DNA of 64,000 bases from assembly GCA_937927915.1 (NCBI GenBank), contig CALGKB010000010.1, positions 1 to 64,000 of the forward strand. The letters run 5' to 3'. This DNA comes from an uncultured Pseudanabaenaceae cyanobacterium. Its GTDB lineage: Bacteria > Cyanobacteriota > Cyanobacteriia > Pseudanabaenales > Pseudanabaenaceae. The notes beneath the pieces are model-generated. The model saw nothing but the letters and a program-made list of their open reading frames with translations. It had not been told where the DNA came from and ran no database searches. Each line of letters starts with the position of its first letter. Within the stretch, counting starts at the first letter, position 1. Shown one piece after another: positions 16,271 to 25,852 of the stretch. The position numbers and the translations under genes were made by a program.

Positions 16271-17084
16271 CTTGCCTTCTCAGTTGTTCTTTGGCATTTT
16301 GCCACAGTTGTTCTAACTCTGCTAAAGTACATTCCGCTAGAGGTTTAGGGGCATATTTTTCTAGTAACTGCCACCGATCGATAAAGCGTTGGTTTGTCCC
16401 CCTGAGGGCTTGGGTGGGGTCTAAGGCATACCAACGAGCAATCTGTAACAAAGTAAAAAGGACATCCCCCAGTTCTTCCTGCTGCCGATCGCAGTTTTCC
16501 TGTGCCAAGGCATAGCGTAGTTCTGCCATCTCCTCTTCATACTTAGCCCAGACCCCCTCAATGTTTTCCCAATCAAAACCAAGAGACGCTACCTTCTGGG
16601 AGATTTTCATCGTTGCTTCCCAAGGGGGCAGACTGCGATGGTATTTCTTTAACTTTTCCCCCAAGGGCGGATTTTGATTTTCGGCATCCTTGATCTTTTC
16701 CCAGTTCTGCGTTACTTCTTGAGCATCATTTACCTGCACATCGGCAAACACGTGGGGATGACGACGAATCAGTTTTTCGCTAATACCCTTTGCCACATCT
16801 GCCAGAGAAAAATCCCCCCGCTCCTGGGCAATCTGTGCCTGCAAAACCACCTGCAACAATAAATCCCCCAATTCTTCGCATATAGCACGACTGTCCCCCG
16901 CTTGCAGAGCATCCACCGTCTCGTACGCCTCCTCCAGGATATAGGGCATCAGAGTTTGAGGCGTTTGGGCTAAATCCCAAGGGCAACCCTGGGTCGGATG
17001 ACGTAACTGGGCAACGATCGTGATCAACTCCTGCAGAGCAGCTAAAGTAGCATCTGTGCTAGTTCCTGGTCTTGTTGCGTCCAT
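16263..17084 (-). CDS. mazG: Nucleoside triphosphate pyrophosphohydrolase MazG
   Basis: MazG hydrolyses (d)NTPs to the monophosphate and pyrophosphate, cleaning nucleotide pools and damping stringent signalling. The 273-residue protein has the two tandem MazG domains of the long form. The first begins LRHPTQGCPWDLAQTP with the metal motif LEEAYETVDAL and EELGDLLLQVV. The second has YEEEMAELRYAL and EELGDVLFTLLQIARW. The N-terminus is about 13 residues longer than usual, and the ORF overlaps the upstream gshA gene by 43 bases. It forms a tight run gshA-mazG-pyrC-like on the minus strand. Confidence 0.93.
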   Translation of the reverse strand: MDATRPGTSTDATLAALQELITIVAQLRHPTQGCPWDLAQTPQTLMPYILEEAYETVDALQAGDSRAICEELGDLLLQVVLQAQIAQERGDFSLADVAKGISEKLIRRHPHVFADVQVNDAQEVTQNWEKIKDAENQNPPLGEKLKKYHRSLPPWEATMKISQKVASLGFDWENIEGVWAKYEEEMAELRYALAQENCDRQQEELGDVLFTLLQIARWYALDPTQALRGTNQRFIDRWQLLEKYAPKPLAECTLAELEQLWQNAKEQLRRQDG

Positions 17085-18163
17085 GTAGCAATTGCCTCCC
17101 CCATAATTTCTGGCATTGATTTACCTGTTTCATACTGCCTGAGCCAGCGCTGCGCCTCATTTCCCCCCCGCAAAATTTGCAACAGCGGCGACAGAAAACA
17201 ATTTACCCCCCGATCGCAGGCTAAGGGATAGACCTGTTCGTAGAGTTCCCCAATCCAGTCCTCTGCGCGCATTTTCCCCCCCCGTTCCCAGTGGATTAGT
17301 TCCGCTGTCAGACTAGAGTGAGCCGCCGCCCTTTCATTCTCCTCTGCGATCGTCACCAGCTCCGCCGGCGTAAATTTGCCCCCCAGCGGGTCAAGACTGC
17401 TATCCGTCAACACCATCCACAGCCGCATCTCCAAAAACGTCGTAATTGCCAACAGAGCGATGGGGTCAGCGACGAGGTCAGTAATCCGCAGTTCCAGGCG
17501 ATTGAGGTCATAGGGTCTTCTATTGCCGTTAGGGCGCACGGCACACCACAGATGGCGGACATTTTGCATTGTACCCAGGCGCAGTTGTTCCTCCGTCCAA
17601 GTGATAAAATGCTCATGACTGGTAAACAAAGGCACATAGGCGGGAGTCTTAGGGAAAATCTGCCAGCGCGTGGAATGAAACCCTGTCACCCTTTGGTCTA
17701 AAAATGGCGAAGATGCACTCAAAGCCAAATAGAGAGCCGCCTCCATCCGCACTACCCGAATTGCCCGCATCAGGGTTTCCACATCCTCAATCCCCACGTT
17801 GATATGAATACTGGTGGTCACCACGTTAGTCCCGTAGGTCTGTTCAATGTAGGCATGGTAGGGGTTCTGCGGGTCCGATCGTTCAAAATGGTCACTGCCC
17901 CCCAAAGCCATTGTACTGCCAGGAAGGAGGGTATAGTCCCCTTGGGTGGCTAAAAACTGGCGTAGCTGTTGCCGAGGCAGCACTAGAGCTGGTAGAAGTT
18001 GTTCATAGCGTCCTAGGGGGGGTGTTGTGTACTCCACGTTGCGATTATCAGGCTCCCGCACAAAACCAGGTAAACGACTGACAATCAAACTAGAAAAACC
18101 CACCACCTGTCCCTGGGGCGTACCCGTGTAGACTTCTACCTCAAACCCTTTAGATAGCAACAC
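17042..18163 (-). CDS. gshA: Glutamate-cysteine ligase, cyanobacterial type
   Basis: It catalyses the first step of glutathione synthesis, ATP-dependent joining of glutamate and cysteine. The 373-residue protein matches the cyanobacterial gshA family: an MLLSKGFEVEVYTGTPQG start, PDNRNVEYTTPPLG, the STMALGGSDHFERSDP loop, TSIHINVGIED and ELRITDLVADPIALL. The start is GTG at 18163, preceded by AGAGG at short spacing, and it gives exactly the expected N-terminus. About 245 bases without a gene separate it from the divergent unknown gene at 18409. Confidence 0.93.
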   Translation of the reverse strand: MLLSKGFEVEVYTGTPQGQVVGFSSLIVSRLPGFVREPDNRNVEYTTPPLGRYEQLLPALVLPRQQLRQFLATQGDYTLLPGSTMALGGSDHFERSDPQNPYHAYIEQTYGTNVVTTSIHINVGIEDVETLMRAIRVVRMEAALYLALSASSPFLDQRVTGFHSTRWQIFPKTPAYVPLFTSHEHFITWTEEQLRLGTMQNVRHLWCAVRPNGNRRPYDLNRLELRITDLVADPIALLAITTFLEMRLWMVLTDSSLDPLGGKFTPAELVTIAEENERAAAHSSLTAELIHWERGGKMRAEDWIGELYEQVYPLACDRGVNCFLSPLLQILRGGNEAQRWLRQYETGKSMPEIMGEAIATWTQQDQELAQMLL

Positions 18164-18349
18164 CAGACCTCTGCCGCGCGATCGGGTCTATTATCCCCCA
18201 CAATTTGCCTAAATACCAAGAATTATAGAATTTTCCCCTCCCAGGCACCCTAATTCTATTGCTTCCACTTCTCTCGATGGCGATAGAAACCCAGTGATTT
18301 CTTTAGCTTATTTTTATAGTTTTTATAGCTTTAAAGCACAACCTCTGCC

Positions 18350-18378
18350 TTGACAGCACAGTGGAACAGTGTTAGGGT
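18350..18378 (+). promoter_or_regulatory. Sigma-70-type promoter
   Basis: A perfect TTGACA (18350-18355) is followed after 17 bases by TAGGGT (18373-18378), which keeps the essential T-A-x-x-x-T of the -10 box. The predicted start of transcription lies about 25 bases before the ATG at 18409. The promoter probably drives the run of closely packed genes from 18409 to at least priA. The rest of the interval 18164-18349 shows nothing else I can name. Confidence 0.5.
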
Positions 18379-18408
18379 GGGGACATATCTAATTGGGGAA
18401 CGTGGCTC

Positions 18409-19176
18409 ATGGAGGAAATGGAAATTGCCGCCAAGCTAGAGGATTTTTTGGGCATTCCTGGTCTGCAAATTCAAGTAGTATGGCAAGAGAAAGACCTTGT
18501 AGTAGTATTCAATCGACCAGATGTTGACCATTTAGAATATACCCAGCTGACGAAACGTGTAATCCAAGCATTACAAGACCTGAGAGTACCACCCCCCCAA
18601 CAAGTAGTTTTCTATTCCCGCATCCTAGGAGAGGAAGAGCCAGATTGGGATAAAATTGTCAAAGTTAAAAAGGCAGGTGTACCCAAACCCAAGGCAACAG
18701 AGGAAGAACTAACAGTAGCGCAAGCAGAAGAGAAACCAATACCGACACAAGTAATTACGAGCAAGAATCCCAAACCGCAAGAGAAAGTAAACCCCACTCC
18801 CGTCAAAGTAGAGACACAACAACCAGAACCAATTATTTCTACACCACCTAAACTTTCGGACTTTTGTTTCACTCGCAACAAGGCTTTAGTCAAGGCAGAA
18901 TTACCAGCCCCCGCCAAAAAAGTAGCAGAAAACGTTAAATTCTTCCATGAACTGAGTGAGAGAGTCCAGCTAGAATTAGCGCCTGTTTTAGAAGACTTTT
19001 TCAAGAATCCCGACAAGACTTCTCTAGTTTCTGTTACTCCCGAATTACGCACTTGGTTTGAAGACCTGAAAAAGCTCAAAGATGATGAATTCCGATCGCA
19101 ATCTATCTGGTTGAGTCGCTATTGTTACGACCCTGAAAAGACAATGGGGGAAGTTAATGCCCTCTTGGAGAGTTGA
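18409..19176 (+). CDS. Conserved-looking protein of unknown function
   Basis: I do not recognise this 255-residue protein. It has three parts. Residues 1-85 form a compact-looking N-terminal domain (LEDFLGIPGLQIQVVWQEKD, then FYSRILGEEEPDWDKIV). Residues about 90-150 are a Pro-, Lys- and Glu-rich linker that is probably disordered. Residues about 150-255 are a mostly helical C-terminal domain (FFHELSERVQLELAPVLEDF, then a WFEDLKKLKDDEFRSQS stretch). No signal peptide or membrane segment is present, so a cytoplasmic adaptor-like protein is likely. It is the first gene behind the promoter at 18350 and overlaps the next ORF by 20 bases. Confidence 0.65.
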   Translation: MEEMEIAAKLEDFLGIPGLQIQVVWQEKDLVVVFNRPDVDHLEYTQLTKRVIQALQDLRVPPPQQVVFYSRILGEEEPDWDKIVKVKKAGVPKPKATEEELTVAQAEEKPIPTQVITSKNPKPQEKVNPTPVKVETQQPEPIISTPPKLSDFCFTRNKALVKAELPAPAKKVAENVKFFHELSERVQLELAPVLEDFFKNPDKTSLVSVTPELRTWFEDLKKLKDDEFRSQSIWLSRYCYDPEKTMGEVNALLES

Positions 19177-19477
19177 TACAGTTGAAGTTATAGTTACAGA
19201 TAGTAGTATTAGTATGTCCACGACAGACATAAAGACTTCTTTTGCTATGAAAGTAAAAAATCAAGCTAGTAAAGATTGTGACATAGATATTAGCCCCCAG
19301 AGTGGAGGTGTCAGCTACACCATAACCCCTAGTTCTATAGTGAAAAGCAAGAAAACAGAAACACTAAACATACATTTATCAAATGGAGGTGTCTTCCGTT
19401 TAGACTGTGAGGGTTGGTTTTCCGAGCCAAATCTGTTATCCTTAACAGGACCGACTTTTACTGCGAAGGATGAATAG
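19157..19477 (+). CDS. Small hypothetical protein, probably beta-rich
   Basis: This 106-residue ORF has no recognised family. The alternating pattern (IKTSFAMKVKNQASKDCDID, TETLNIHLSNGG, VFRLDCEGWF) suggests a beta-sandwich domain. The ATG at 19157 is preceded by GGGGG at six bases, which favours this start although it overlaps the upstream gene by 20 bases. An internal ATG at 19214 lacks such a site. It sits between the unknown 255-residue protein and the Wzy-like membrane protein and is probably in the same transcript. Confidence 0.5.
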   Translation: MPSWRVDTVEVIVTDSSISMSTTDIKTSFAMKVKNQASKDCDIDISPQSGGVSYTITPSSIVKSKKTETLNIHLSNGGVFRLDCEGWFSEPNLLSLTGPTFTAKDE

Positions 19478-19491
19478 GTAGGCAATGGAAA

Positions 19492-20679
19492 GTGTCTGAT
19501 TTGCATTTGTGGCTAGAACTTATTTGTTTAGGTCTGCCCTTCAACAATATTCTATCCACTGCCTGGGGGTTAATTGGTATTGGTTACTCTGCTTGGTTGT
19601 ATTGGCAAGGTAAAATAAAACTCTACCCCCTTGAAAAACTTGTTCACAGACTCTGGATTGCTTTGGCTCTGTGGCTATTGCTATCCTTATTATTTGCCCC
19701 CGATCGGTTAACTGCTTTGTTGGGATTACTAGACTTTATCCCATTTATGGTTTTTGCTATAGTGGTTAGCCATTTAGCCAAGGGAGAGGAAGGGCAAGAA
19801 AGAATAGCCAGAAACTTAGTCATCAGCAGCATTCCTATCAGCCTGTTTGGTTTATTCCAAGTCATATTTAATCGTCCTGATTTACATCTACCCCGCCTCT
19901 TTTCTAGTTACATTATCCCCCTCGGTAAAAGTTCTGATGGCAGAATTCTCTCCCTATTTGGTCACTTCAACGAACTAGGTATTTTCCTGGTGATGGTTTT
20001 ACCTTTGATGGTTTACTTTATTAACCACAGCAGCGGCAAAGACAGATGGATTGGCTTAGTGGCTTTACCGATCGGTCTTATTTGTCTATATTTCAGTGGT
20101 TCCCGTAATGCTTGGGCTGTGGCGACAATAGGTTGTTTAATTCTTAGCCTCTACTACCGATTTTGGTTAGGAACAGTAGCAATTTTAAGTATAGTAGTTA
20201 CCCTTGTAGCGGCAGTATGGCTACCCTGGGCTGAGGGCTTGAGGGTGTTATTTCCTAGGAGTTTAGTTGCAAGATTAGCTAGTACATTTGACCCCAGTAG
20301 AACTGACTTTTTCTCTACTTCTAGTCGCTGGAATGCTTGGCAGATAGCAGTTGACTTGATTAATCAGCGTCCAATTACAGGTTGGGGATTACGCAACTTT
20401 CCTATAGTCGCCAAAATGCAGGGTAAAGATTTAATGGGATTACCCCATGAACATAATTTGTATCTATCTATTGCTACGGGCAGTGGTTTGATTGGTCTAG
20501 GCTTATTTCTAGCATCTGTTTTGTTACCTTTATTGCCCAAGCGAGAAGAATTACCCCTGCGGTTTATGTTTCGTTGTAGTGTTGGACTTTACTTACTTTC
20601 CTGTATATTAGATATTACCCTCTACGAACCCCGTATTAGTCTATTATTCTGGTTATTCCTGGGAGTTTTAACAGCATGA
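19492..20679 (+). CDS. O-antigen ligase / Wzy-like membrane protein
   Basis: This 395-residue polytopic membrane protein has about ten hydrophobic segments and a large loop with the Wzy_C-type signature: SSRWNAWQIAVDLINQRP, then GWGLRNF, then LPHEHNLYLSIATGSGLIGL. Proteins of this superfamily transfer or polymerise glycans at the outer face of the inner membrane. The cyanobacterial IctB proteins are relatives, so the exact substrate is open. The start is GTG at 19492. Its stop overlaps the menC start by four bases (ATGA). No other glycan genes adjoin it. Confidence 0.8.
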   Translation: MSDLHLWLELICLGLPFNNILSTAWGLIGIGYSAWLYWQGKIKLYPLEKLVHRLWIALALWLLLSLLFAPDRLTALLGLLDFIPFMVFAIVVSHLAKGEEGQERIARNLVISSIPISLFGLFQVIFNRPDLHLPRLFSSYIIPLGKSSDGRILSLFGHFNELGIFLVMVLPLMVYFINHSSGKDRWIGLVALPIGLICLYFSGSRNAWAVATIGCLILSLYYRFWLGTVAILSIVVTLVAAVWLPWAEGLRVLFPRSLVARLASTFDPSRTDFFSTSSRWNAWQIAVDLINQRPITGWGLRNFPIVAKMQGKDLMGLPHEHNLYLSIATGSGLIGLGLFLASVLLPLLPKREELPLRFMFRCSVGLYLLSCILDITLYEPRISLLFWLFLGVLTA

Positions 20680-21641
20680 AATTAGAGTATTACCCTGTTA
20701 GGCTAAGCAACGATCGGTTAGTTTTTTTAGTCAATATTGCTACGGGCTGGGGAGAAATTGCCCCCCTACAAATGGACAGTAATATTTATCAGAGTATAGA
20801 GCTAGAATTACAACAGTGTAGATACATACTAGAACCAATTGTCAATCTCTCTCTCTCGGAAATAGGGGATTGCATTGCTAATATGAGCTGTAATAACTCT
20901 GTGAAATGCGGCATAGAACAAGCTCTGTTACATCATTTGGCTAATCAGCAACACAAAGCCCTAGCTGAATTACTTTGTTGTAGCGGTCAACCTACAAGGG
21001 ATGTGGAGATAAATGCTCTAGTCCCCAGAGTGACGGCAGCAGAAGCGGAAAAAATGACAAAGCAACTACTCGATCGCTCTTTTGTTGCTATCAAAGTTAA
21101 AGTTGGCAGTCCTGACATACAAGCAGACCTCGATCGTGTACAAGCAGTAAGACAAACAGCAGGTAAGGATATCAGTCTGCATTTAGATGCCAACAGCGCG
21201 TGGACAGCAGAACAGGCGATCAGAAATTTGGAACTTTTGGCAGAATTTGATATTAGTTATATCGAACAACCAGTTAAAACAATAGCAGAACTGGCACAAA
21301 TAAAGGGGAAAAGCAAAATTCCAATAGCGATCGATGAAGCAGTTAGCTGCAGTGATGACCTCTACAAAGCGATCGAGTATAATTGCTGTGATATAGTAGT
21401 GATTAAGCCTATGTTATGGGGGGGGCTGTTAGCAGCCCAGCGGGGAATAGAGATAGCCAAGCAACATAAACTAGTAGTAGTATTAACTGGTACATTAGAG
21501 GGCACAATTGGGAGATGGGGAGTATATGAATTGGCGAGGGCTAATCACATCGATCGGGCTTGTGGTCTTACGGGTTATGATTACTTAAAGTTGTCAGTGG
21601 CAGACAAAGTGATAGGCATACCAGCGAAGTTATGGCAATAA
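20676..21641 (+). CDS. menC: o-Succinylbenzoate synthase
   Basis: This enolase-superfamily enzyme dehydrates SHCHC to o-succinylbenzoate in menaquinone/phylloquinone synthesis, which supplies the quinone cofactor of photosystem I. The 321-residue protein shows the K-x-K acid/base motif (VAIKVKVG), the metal ligands in HLDANSAWT, YIEQPV and AIDEAV, and the second catalytic lysine in VVIKPMLWGG. Dipeptide epimerases share this fold, but the length, the loop sequences and the cyanobacterial setting favour menC. It overlaps the Wzy-like gene by four bases and priA by ten. Confidence 0.85.
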   Translation: MKLEYYPVRLSNDRLVFLVNIATGWGEIAPLQMDSNIYQSIELELQQCRYILEPIVNLSLSEIGDCIANMSCNNSVKCGIEQALLHHLANQQHKALAELLCCSGQPTRDVEINALVPRVTAAEAEKMTKQLLDRSFVAIKVKVGSPDIQADLDRVQAVRQTAGKDISLHLDANSAWTAEQAIRNLELLAEFDISYIEQPVKTIAELAQIKGKSKIPIAIDEAVSCSDDLYKAIEYNCCDIVVIKPMLWGGLLAAQRGIEIAKQHKLVVVLTGTLEGTIGRWGVYELARANHIDRACGLTGYDYLKLSVADKVIGIPAKLWQ

Positions 21642-24019
21642 GAATAGCCCAGGTTTTAGTAGACTGTCCTGGCATTGAAGACTGCCTAAGTTACGAGATA
21701 CCAGTGGATTTACCCGTCGATGTAGGGGATATTGTCACTGTGCCCCTAGGCAAGCGGTTTGTCAATGGCTTAGTCATGGCAATAGATGCACAAAGAGATG
21801 AGAAATTAACTAATTTGAAACCGATCGCTGCCTGTGTTAGTACCTCAATTTTACCTGAATCCTATTGGAAGCTATTGCAATTTACCAGTGAATATTACTG
21901 CACTCCCCTACTGCAAACAGTACGTGTTGCTCTCCCTCCCAAACTCCTACAGACACCTTCCGATCGGGTAATTCTTACGACAAACACCCCCCCCAATAAC
22001 CTATCAGAAACTGCTAGGGAAGTTTTTATCTTTCTGCAGTCCTATCCCCAGGGAGTCAGTAAACGCTATTTACAACAGAAATTACCCCAAGCTACCCAAG
22101 GCTTACAGGAGTTAAAGAAAAAGCAAATTATTAGATTTCTGCCGACTATGTCCCAACCCATAAAACCCCGCACAGAGTCATTGGTTATTCTCTGCAAGTC
22201 ACCGGATGAAAACTTAACACCCCGACAAATAGAGGTTATACATATCCTGGAGAGATTGGGGGGAGAGGCTAGGAGAAATGATCTAATTAAAGTTGCCCAA
22301 ACTAGTAATGGTATGATTGCTAAGTTAGCAAAACTAGGCTACATTACTGTAGAAGAGAGGGAAGTATTGCGATTTAATAAGTTACCTAGCCAGGATAGAG
22401 ATTCCCCTAAACAACTAAACGAAGCCCAACAGCTAGCCCTAGACAAAATTTGCTACTATCTGCAGCAGTCACAAACAATCTTATTAGAGGGAGTGACGGG
22501 TTCAGGAAAAACAGAAGTCTATCTGCAGGCAATTGCTAAAGTTCTAGCGATGGGTAAATCTGCCCTTGTCCTTGTGCCCGAAATTGGTTTAACTCCCCAA
22601 CTCACCGATCGGTTTTCCCAGCGTTTTAGTACGGATCAGGTTTTGGTGTATCACAGTAATTTGTCGGAGGGGGAGAGATTTGATACTTGGCGCTATTTAT
22701 TACTAGGTGAACCAAAGGTTATCATTGGTACAAGATCGGCAGTTTTTCTCCCCATAGCTAACCTGGGCATGATCGTTTTAGATGAAGAGCATGACCCTAG
22801 TTTCAAACAAAATCAACCCCAACCCTGTTACCATGCCCGCACGATCGCTCAATGGCGAAGTCAGACAGAAAATTGCCCATTAGTTTTAGGTTCTGCCACC
22901 CCCGCCGCAGAAACTATTGCCCGTTCCGATGTCTTGGTTTTGTCCTTACCCTATAGGATTGCCCATCGTCCTTTGCCCCCCATACGAATTGTGGATATGC
23001 GCCAGGAATTTAGCAGTGGTAACCGATCGGTTTTCAGTTATGTTCTGCAAGAGGCAATAAAAACCATGCAAGGGGATAACAAACAAGGTATCCTTTTTGT
23101 ACCAAGACGGGGTTACAGTACCTTTGTCAGTTGTCGCAATTGTGGCTATGTTGTCATGTGTCCCCACTGCGATGTGTCCCTATCTTATCACCTTAACCAT
23201 GAATTTCCCAATGGTCAGTTAGTCTGTCATTACTGTAACTACCGTCAAATGCAGCCCCAGGAATGCCCCCAGTGTGGCTCTAAAGCCTTCCGTTATTTTG
23301 GTGCAGGTACACAAAGAGTTGTGGAAGAAGTAAACAAACTTTTTCCTACCCTCCGTATCATTCGTTTTGACAGTGACAGCACTAGAAATAAAGACCAACA
23401 TCGGCATCTCTTAACCAAATTTCAACAGGGAGAAGCAGATTTACTGGTGGGAACGCAAATGGTAACAAAGGGATTGGATATTGCCAATGTGACTTTAGTA
23501 GGAGTCCTAGCTGCAGATAGCCTATTATACTTGTCTGACTACAGAGCAGGGGAAAGAACTTTACAAATGCTTTTACAAGTAGCGGGTAGAGCAGGCAGAG
23601 GAGAAGACCCTGGTCATGTAATCGTGCAAACTTACAATCTTGAGCATCCCGTCATGGAAGCTGTCCTACAATACGCATATCGTTCTTACATAGCAGAAGA
23701 GATTGAACATCGCCTGCAGTTTAACTATCCCCCCCAATGTCAGATGGCGGTCATTCATCTGAGCAGCACAGAACCCGATCGGGTAGAAAAAACAGCCCAT
23801 GAGCTAGCGCAATCTCTACACAAGCCCGACTGTTGGGAATTACTGGGACCAAGCCCTGCCCAGATTCCTCGTTTAGCAAATCGTTATCGTTGGCAAATTT
23901 TGTTAAAGCGTCCTCTTTCTTCTGTTTGTCTCTTCCCTAACTACACAGAGTTGCGGCATCTTGTGCAAGATAAAAACGTCAAGGTTATGATAGACATTGA
24001 TCCTCTGGACATACTGTAG
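21632..24019 (+). CDS. priA: Primosomal replication-restart helicase PriA
   Basis: PriA reloads the replisome at stalled forks and D-loops. The 795-residue protein has the N-terminal DNA-binding region (ARIAQVLVDCPGI-like start and GDIVTVPLGKR), a Walker A motif LEGVTGSGKTEVY near residue 285, the DEEH box (LDEEHDPSFKQ) and helicase motifs. Eight cysteines in the C-x-x-C pairs CRNCGY, CPHCDV, CHYCNY and CPQCGS form the zinc-binding insert near residues 495-550. The ATG lies inside the end of menC, so the two are translationally coupled. Confidence 0.95.
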   Translation: MAIRIAQVLVDCPGIEDCLSYEIPVDLPVDVGDIVTVPLGKRFVNGLVMAIDAQRDEKLTNLKPIAACVSTSILPESYWKLLQFTSEYYCTPLLQTVRVALPPKLLQTPSDRVILTTNTPPNNLSETAREVFIFLQSYPQGVSKRYLQQKLPQATQGLQELKKKQIIRFLPTMSQPIKPRTESLVILCKSPDENLTPRQIEVIHILERLGGEARRNDLIKVAQTSNGMIAKLAKLGYITVEEREVLRFNKLPSQDRDSPKQLNEAQQLALDKICYYLQQSQTILLEGVTGSGKTEVYLQAIAKVLAMGKSALVLVPEIGLTPQLTDRFSQRFSTDQVLVYHSNLSEGERFDTWRYLLLGEPKVIIGTRSAVFLPIANLGMIVLDEEHDPSFKQNQPQPCYHARTIAQWRSQTENCPLVLGSATPAAETIARSDVLVLSLPYRIAHRPLPPIRIVDMRQEFSSGNRSVFSYVLQEAIKTMQGDNKQGILFVPRRGYSTFVSCRNCGYVVMCPHCDVSLSYHLNHEFPNGQLVCHYCNYRQMQPQECPQCGSKAFRYFGAGTQRVVEEVNKLFPTLRIIRFDSDSTRNKDQHRHLLTKFQQGEADLLVGTQMVTKGLDIANVTLVGVLAADSLLYLSDYRAGERTLQMLLQVAGRAGRGEDPGHVIVQTYNLEHPVMEAVLQYAYRSYIAEEIEHRLQFNYPPQCQMAVIHLSSTEPDRVEKTAHELAQSLHKPDCWELLGPSPAQIPRLANRYRWQILLKRPLSSVCLFPNYTELRHLVQDKNVKVMIDIDPLDIL

Positions 24020-24079
24020 TTGTGTGACAAAACGACGATAAAATGCTTAAATATGACATAGCTGGTGTCGGAGGAGTTT

Positions 24080-24799
24080 ATGCTTTGGCGAACTGGACTA
24101 TTGTTGCCCCTCTTATTACCCCTGTGGTACGCCCAGGCGGCTACAGTAGAGGCAAGCTATGCCCCCCCTGTGGAAGTGGTGATTGAAACTAACGATTACA
24201 CTGCCCCAACGATCGTGCGGGGAGAAGAAATCCTAGAGCCTGTGCCCCAGACCGCCTATACCTATGAAGAGGTGTATACCCCTGCCGTCCAGGTAGCTGT
24301 GCGTTCTCTTTCCCCCCAGGAAATACAGGAAATCAAGGCACTCAATGTCCCAGGCGGAATGCAATTCCCCTTGCCCATGCCAGCTTGGATTAGTTCTGTG
24401 TTTGGCTATCGCATCCATCCCATCACAGGGGAAGAGCGGTTCCACCAGGGTACAGATATTGCTGCCCCCGAAGGTACACCAGTTTTGGCTGCCTGGGAAG
24501 GTAGAGTGGAAATTGCGGGGTGGTTAGGAGGATTAGGTTTTGCTGTGGTCATCTCCCACGACAACGGTAGCCGTGAAACCCGCTATGGTCATCTCTCCCA
24601 AATTTTGGTAGAACCAGGACAGACTGTCAGCAAGGGACAACCGATCGGTTTAGTAGGAAGTACTGGTATGTCTACTGGTCCCCACCTCCACTTTGAAATA
24701 TGGGAGAAGGAGGGAGAACAGTGGATCGTCAAAGACCCCACACCCGCCCTACTGGCTGCCCTCAGTCGTTTGGAAACCTACTTAGCTAGTAAATCCTAG
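24080..24799 (+). CDS. M23 family metallopeptidase (LytM domain), secreted
   Basis: This 239-residue exported cell-wall hydrolase or its regulator begins with a cleavable signal peptide (LLLPLLLPLWYAQAA). After a linker of about 80 residues comes the LytM fold: VFGYRIHPITGEERFHQGTD supplies the first His and Asp zinc ligands and GPHLHFEIW supplies the H-x-H motif. I chose the ATG at 24080 because GGAGG lies five bases upstream; the GTG at 24065 would put that site inside the gene. It ends four bases inside the convergent DnaJ-like gene. Confidence 0.9.
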   Translation: MLWRTGLLLPLLLPLWYAQAATVEASYAPPVEVVIETNDYTAPTIVRGEEILEPVPQTAYTYEEVYTPAVQVAVRSLSPQEIQEIKALNVPGGMQFPLPMPAWISSVFGYRIHPITGEERFHQGTDIAAPEGTPVLAAWEGRVEIAGWLGGLGFAVVISHDNGSRETRYGHLSQILVEPGQTVSKGQPIGLVGSTGMSTGPHLHFEIWEKEGEQWIVKDPTPALLAALSRLETYLASKS

Positions 24800-25776
24800 T
24801 TGCCACCCCTTAACCAGCTGAGCCACCCAGGGAGATTCTTTTTCTGCTCCTGGGGCTTTGTGTCCTTCGTGCGAGAGACTTGGGGTAGATACTGCAAAGC
24901 GATCGGTTCTCTGGGGTTACACTTGAGAGCTTCTTCAAAGGCAGATTTTGCCATGCCAGGCAATTTTTGATTGAGGTACACCAGACCGATGAGAGCGTGA
25001 CAGCGACTATCGCGATTATTCAGCTTCAAAGCCTGCTTTAGTTCCTTGAGAGCGATCGACCACTCCTGCCGTTTGATTGCTACTTCCGCCCTCTGCATAT
25101 GCATAGCAAAGTCTCCTCGATTGATAGGGGCAGCAGGGGCAGGTATAGCCTTTTGTATGCGTGTGTCTGGTAATTGAACCCTAGTATCATCACCTTTACT
25201 TTTCACTGTTTGCCACTGTTGTTGGGGTGGGGCAGTCTGCAGTTTTGTCTCCTCATCTCCCCGCTCAATCAAGTGGGTACAGCCCTCCTTCGCCAGCAGG
25301 TAGACCAAATTTAGTTCGCTAATGTCCCCCGCATGGTCTAGGATGCGTCCAATCTTTTGGTACTGCACCGCTGCCACCATCCGTACCGCTTTTTCGTAGT
25401 TCTCCTGGGTGGGGGCTTTAGCCAGTGCCTTGGCAATATCAGAATAGATCACCACTTTTTGCGCCCGCTTGATCATGCGCTTCGCCACCAGTTTCATCAC
25501 ATTGGAGTACTCCGCCCGCTCCCTCGCCTTGTTGAGAGCAAAGTAGGCAGGGTTGACCATACGGGCAAAGTAGCGGTTCCCCACCTCTCGCTCTTCAGGG
25601 CTAAGGTTAGATACGTCAGGGTGAAGTTTTTTGGCAATTGTGAGATAGCGATCGCGTACCTGTAAAGGCGTTGCAGTGATTGGCACACCCAAAACAGCAT
25701 AGTGATCGTCGAGACCTTGCTGGGCAATACCCCGATCAATCTTCATAGATTTACTGATTTGGAGTACAGTGTGCAT
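24796..25776 (-). CDS. J-domain protein with TPR-like C-terminus
   Basis: This 326-residue protein has an N-terminal J domain (DHYAVLGVPITATPLQVRD with the HPD motif in KKLHPDVSN) that should stimulate an Hsp70 partner. The C-terminal part (AEVAIKRQEWSIALKELKQA, then CHALIGLVYLNQKL and AFEEALKCNPREPIALQYL) reads as two to three TPR units for protein binding. J-TPR proteins of this kind are common in cyanobacteria. The start is uncertain: the ATG at 25776, another ATG at 25746 closer to the J domain, or an upstream TTG at 25794. It is not a full DnaJ, since the zinc and C-terminal client domains are missing. Confidence 0.8.
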   Translation of the reverse strand: MHTVLQISKSMKIDRGIAQQGLDDHYAVLGVPITATPLQVRDRYLTIAKKLHPDVSNLSPEEREVGNRYFARMVNPAYFALNKARERAEYSNVMKLVAKRMIKRAQKVVIYSDIAKALAKAPTQENYEKAVRMVAAVQYQKIGRILDHAGDISELNLVYLLAKEGCTHLIERGDEETKLQTAPPQQQWQTVKSKGDDTRVQLPDTRIQKAIPAPAAPINRGDFAMHMQRAEVAIKRQEWSIALKELKQALKLNNRDSRCHALIGLVYLNQKLPGMAKSAFEEALKCNPREPIALQYLPQVSRTKDTKPQEQKKNLPGWLSWLRGGN

Positions 25777-25852
25777 TGCACTCTGGGGACGCAACTAGTA
25801 GATAATAATATACCACCAAATATGGGATGTGGGGGAGTTCTTGGGACAGAGC

